A DNA stretch of 64,000 nt. Origin: a bacterium (GTDB lineage: Bacteria; Desulfobacterota; Binatia; HRBIN30; CADEER01). Position numbers and translations under genes: made by a program. The notes beneath the pieces were generated by a model. It saw only the letters and a program-made list of their open reading frames with translations. It had not been told where the DNA came from and made no database searches. The DNA lies in NCBI GenBank assembly GCA_019637795.1, contig JAHBUY010000001.1, positions 579,001 through 643,000 of the forward strand, in the 5' to 3' direction. Shown here one piece after another: positions 61,229-64,000 of the stretch; position 1 is the stretch's first letter, and every line of letters starts with the position of its first letter.

Positions 61229-62371
61229 GTGAAGAATGGAGGCGGGATCTTCCTCATCGCCGGCGATGAGCAGCTCGTCGAAATGCGGGAACGGCAGTAC
61301 GACTCCGAGGACCTGCTGCAGGAGCTGCTGTCCAGGTACCCACACCTGCTGGCCGGGGACCAGATCGACGCGGCGGCACCGCGGCGATGGCTGTTGGTAT
61401 CCCGAGAGCTCGGCGTTCCCGATCAGGACGGCGGGGGCGGTCGCTGGTCCGCCGACCACCTCTTCCTCGACCAGGACGGCATCCCCACCATCGTCGAGGT
61501 GAAGCGCAGCACGGACACCCGCATCCGGCGCGAGGTCGTCGGCCAGATGCTCGACTATGCGGCCAACGCCGTCGCGTACTGGCCGGTGGAGTCGATCCGC
61601 TCGCGGCTCGAGGCTCGCTATGCCGGGGATGTGGCCTCACTCGACCAGTCGATGGCGGACCTCATCGGGATCGATGGTGATCGGGACAGCTTCTGGCAGT
61701 CCGTGAAGACCAACCTGCAGGCCGGCCGCGTGCGTCTCGTGTTCGTCGGCGACGAGATCCCGACCGAGCTCAGGAGAGTCATCGAGTTCCTCAACAACCA
61801 GATGGATCCGGCCGAGGTCCTTGCCGTTGAGATCAAACAGTATGTCGGCGAGGGCGTGAAGACCCTGATCCCGCGGGTCTACGGGATCACCGCGGAGGCG
61901 AGGCAGCGCAAGTCTCCGTCAGCCGGCGAGAAGTGGCAGTGGGATGCGGACTCATTCTTCGCCGCCCTCGCCACGCGCGGCATCGCCGACGAGGCACGGG
62001 TTGCGCGGACGATTCTCGACTGGGCATCGGCGCGGCAGCTCCGGATCTGGTGGGGCCAGGGGAAGACCGATGGGTCCTTCTATCTCAGTGTCCCCTACCT
62101 CGGCGGTCGGCACCTCCTGCTCGCCGTCTGGACGTACGGACGCGTCGAGATTCAGTTCCAACACATGGTCGATGGGGGCGGCCCGTTTGCCGACGAAGCC
62201 CGTCGCCGGGAACTGGCGGATCGACTGCGGGCGATCGCGATCGAGATTCCGGCCGACCGCCTCGCCAAGCGGCCGAGCTTTCCGATCACCGCGCTGCACG
62301 ATGACGAGCGGCTGACCGCGTTCCTGGCGATTCTGGACTGGATGTTGGAGACCATCCGGAGCGGTGGCTGA
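61229..62371 (+). CDS. DUF91/NucS-like PD-(D/E)XK nuclease
   Basis: This 380-aa protein has the nuclease signature DHLFLDQDGIPTIVEVKRS with the D-(x)n-E-x-K triad, preceded by RWLLVSRELGVPDQ. The second half (about 220-380) is not assigned and has a winged-helix-like look. DUF91 proteins include the mismatch nuclease EndoMS/NucS, but this is longer and probably a defence nuclease. The start is taken as GTG at 61229 (a purine-rich GGGGGGAAG precedes it); a GTG at 61187 is also in frame. It is separated from the next BRCT gene by 24 bp. Confidence 0.72.
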   Translation: MKNGGGIFLIAGDEQLVEMRERQYDSEDLLQELLSRYPHLLAGDQIDAAAPRRWLLVSRELGVPDQDGGGGRWSADHLFLDQDGIPTIVEVKRSTDTRIRREVVGQMLDYAANAVAYWPVESIRSRLEARYAGDVASLDQSMADLIGIDGDRDSFWQSVKTNLQAGRVRLVFVGDEIPTELRRVIEFLNNQMDPAEVLAVEIKQYVGEGVKTLIPRVYGITAEARQRKSPSAGEKWQWDADSFFAALATRGIADEARVARTILDWASARQLRIWWGQGKTDGSFYLSVPYLGGRHLLLAVWTYGRVEIQFQHMVDGGGPFADEARRRELADRLRAIAIEIPADRLAKRPSFPITALHDDERLTAFLAILDWMLETIRSGG

Positions 62372-62395
62372 TCGGAACCAGAGAGGAGACGCATC

Positions 62396-62776
62396 ATGCC
62401 GAAGCAGAAGAGCAAGTCTCCGACATCTCCGGACGGGGACAGGAGCAGAGTCGGGGGGAAAGCCCTACGCCCGGAAGAATTCGACAAACCTTCGGGTCTC
62501 TCCCTGTCCGGCAAACAGGTCGCGATCACCGGAAAGTTCGAGTTCGGCACCCAGGAAGAGGTGCTGCGCGCCACGCGACAGGCGGGCGGGCGCGGCGAGA
62601 TCACCGACCGCGTCGGTCCCAACACCGACATCATCGTCGTCGGCGCGAACCGCAGCCCGCTGTACAAGTTCGGTACCCACGGCGTGCACTGGGCGGAAGC
62701 CCTGAAGCGGCGGGAAGAGACGGGACGGCCGCTGATTATCGACGAATGGGTGTGGGAACGTGCGCTCCGTCGTTGA
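62396..62776 (+). CDS. BRCT-domain protein
   Basis: This 126-aa protein has a basic tail and a single BRCT domain: LSGKQVAITGKFEFGTQEE, GPNTDIIVVG, and PLIIDEWVWERAL. BRCT domains bind phosphoproteins or DNA ends and usually occur in DNA ligase A and polymerases; a free one is uncommon. GAGGAG lies 7 nt before the ATG. It is the likely second gene of a two-gene unit with the DUF91-like nuclease. Confidence 0.78.
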   Translation: MPKQKSKSPTSPDGDRSRVGGKALRPEEFDKPSGLSLSGKQVAITGKFEFGTQEEVLRATRQAGGRGEITDRVGPNTDIIVVGANRSPLYKFGTHGVHWAEALKRREETGRPLIIDEWVWERALRR

Positions 62777-62921
62777 CGGCACGGCGAACCGCCAGCATCG
62801 AGCCCGTCGTGCGACGCAGGTGTCTGATGTCTTTGGAGCCTGTGTCAGCTCGGAGCCGCGGCAGGGTGCGGCGCGGCCAGTCCGCACGGTTATCGATCGC
62901 GTCGTAATCCGACGGGGCGCC

Positions 62922-63782
62922 ATGACGCGGCAAGGCCGGATCTCTGCAGTCCTCGCAACACTCCTGTTGATGGTCGGAGGGGCGACACTCGTTCGTGCCG
63001 CTTACGAGGAACAGCGCGAGTTGCTCGAGGACATCTGCCAGGTCCGAGCGGCCTGGGAACAGGAGATCGTGGCGGAGCGCCAGCCGACCCGCGCCACCGA
63101 TCGGCGGCTCTCGGAGCTGGTGAGCCGCTGGCAGCGCCGCTTTCCCGAGTCGCGCCTGTTCGACTGCCGGCCCGGCGGCTACTGCTACAGCCTCTGCCCG
63201 GCGATCCAGCACCCCGGCAGCGCCGGCTTCCCGCCGGTGGTCGCGGCGGCGAAAGCCCGCTGTGCGCCGGCGCTGGCGCCCGACGACGCGTGCGCCCGGC
63301 TGAAGAAGCAAGCGTGCGCCGACGGCTCGTACCTCTGCGCCCAAGCGGAGGTGCTGGCCGACTACGCCCGCTGCTACCCGAAGGACGATCTGCTGGCGGT
63401 GCTCGCCCGCGAATCGTGCGGCGGCTACCTGGCGAACTGGAAGGGCGAGGCGCTGCCGGCAAAGCCGTACGTCAGCACCGCCGGCGACCCGGCCTGGTGC
63501 AGCCGCTTCGCCAGCCCGCCGCCGGAATGTGGCGGCGCGCCGGCCCCCACGCCCACGCCCCCCACGCCGGAGTCCTTCTGCGGGGATCTCTCGCGCACCG
63601 ACGAACAGCGCGCCGTCTGCCTGCGCTGCGTCACCGCTCCGCTCTGGCATCTCGGGCAGTGCGAGGTGGAGCTGCGCCAGGTCTTCCCGCAATTCAACCG
63701 TGAAGGCAGAGCCACGAACGAAGTCACGCGCGTCCTGTTCGCGATGGAGTACCACCAATTCACCCGACGCCAGGGTCGATAG
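62922..63782 (+). CDS. Secreted cysteine-rich hypothetical protein (286 aa)
   Basis: The ATG at 62922 gives a signal peptide (ISAVLATLLLMVGGATLVRA), then an extracellular part with many paired Cys residues (such as FDCRPGGYCYSLC, CARLKKQACADGSYLCAQ, CVTAPLWHLGQCEVEL) and a Pro/Thr linker (APAPTPTPPTPE). It is likely periplasmic or surface-exposed. No catalytic motif was recognised. It overlaps the tail of the minus-strand peptidase by 23 bp. Confidence 0.65.
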   Translation: MTRQGRISAVLATLLLMVGGATLVRAAYEEQRELLEDICQVRAAWEQEIVAERQPTRATDRRLSELVSRWQRRFPESRLFDCRPGGYCYSLCPAIQHPGSAGFPPVVAAAKARCAPALAPDDACARLKKQACADGSYLCAQAEVLADYARCYPKDDLLAVLARESCGGYLANWKGEALPAKPYVSTAGDPAWCSRFASPPPECGGAPAPTPTPPTPESFCGDLSRTDEQRAVCLRCVTAPLWHLGQCEVELRQVFPQFNREGRATNEVTRVLFAMEYHQFTRRQGR

Positions 63783-64000
63783 GCTGGCCGTCACGGCGCA
63801 CCTCGTAGTGGAGGTGCGGGCCGGTGGCGCGCCCGGTCTGCCCGACGGCGCCGATCTGCTGCCCTGCGACCGCCGATGCCCATCGCGGGACGATACCGGC
63901 AGATTCGGTTCTCCACGAAATCAGGCCCAATCCAGAGCGGCGGCCCCGCCGCGGCAGATCACGATCAGCGCACGCGCCTCGAGCGGGTGCTGCGGGAATT
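63760..64000 (-). CDS. M23-family peptidase C-terminus (partial, possibly decayed)
   Basis: The frame is open to the right edge. The last 35 residues match M23 endopeptidases: GQQIGAVGQTGRATGPHLHYEVRRD contains the zinc-binding HLH. The sequence just before it (GLGLISWRTESAGIVPRWAS) does not look like the expected strand pattern YAHL of the family, so the gene may be chimeric or carry a frameshift. It ends with stop codon TGA at 63760-63762. Confidence 0.55.
   Translation of the reverse strand, partial: IPAAPARGACADRDLPRRGRRSGLGLISWRTESAGIVPRWASAVAGQQIGAVGQTGRATGPHLHYEVRRDGQPIDPGVG

Noticed and set aside
20000..62800. CRISPR array in the defence island
   Set aside because: No regularly spaced repeat of 25-40 bp and no cas gene was seen.

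Overview
The DNA is very GC-rich, densely packed and Gram-negative in character: it encodes a lipoprotein-type TolC-family outer-membrane factor, an RND pump and an M23 peptidase tail. It most resembles an uncultivated Binatota-, Myxococcota- or deltaproteobacterium-like chromosome, but no marker gene allows a firm placement. Most long open frames have equally long antisense shadows because of the GC content, so calls rest on family motifs and on start/stop coupling.

Region A (1-17.6 kb) looks like a fluoride-response region. Two near-identical fluoride (crcB-motif) riboswitches lie on the minus strand. One (17534-17583) leads an operon of cyclopropane fatty-acid synthase, a dynamin-like GTPase, a histidine phosphatase, the fluoride channel CrcB/FluC, an AAA-type ATPase and a second dynamin-like GTPase. 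After a lone plus-strand Cys/His-rich gene, the minus strand continues with a HEAT-repeat protein and two MutS-like ATPases. The other riboswitch (4555-4606) leads a tripartite efflux operon: TolC-family factor, an adaptor fused to a beta-propeller, and an RND permease that runs off the left edge. An ISNCY-type insertion sequence (4677-6083) sits just upstream of the second leader. Fluoride export, an RND pump and membrane-remodelling enzymes under the same RNA switch is the most striking feature of the window.

Region B (17.7-20 kb) holds a MASE1/HWE sensor kinase, a small ORF and the 3' part of a selenocysteine tRNA gene (selC, 19670-19732). The selC fragment is broken at the anticodon loop. 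It looks like one attachment end of an island extending rightward.

Region C (20-62.8 kb) is a composite defence island, mostly on the minus strand. Reading from right to left it contains: (i) DrmD-like SNF2 helicase, a 1738-aa adenine methyltransferase, a McrB-like coiled-coil ATPase and a DUF2357/PD-(D/E)XK McrC-like nuclease; (ii) a divergent RHH/MazF toxin-antitoxin pair; (iii) a stop/start-coupled operon of SNF2 helicase, SbcD-like phosphoesterase, SbcC-like ATPase, PUA-like/HNH nuclease, a small protein and a giant DUF4011 helicase with a Vsr-like nuclease; (iv) AbiEi/AbiEii, a 2228-aa DEAH/DUF1998 helicase carrying a C-terminal HATPase and STAS-like module, two ADP-ribosylglycohydrolases and a DUF429 protein. 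On the far right are plus-strand HNH, DUF91-like nuclease and BRCT genes.

Region D (62.9-64 kb) has a secreted cysteine-rich protein and the tail of an M23 peptidase that seems chimeric or decayed.
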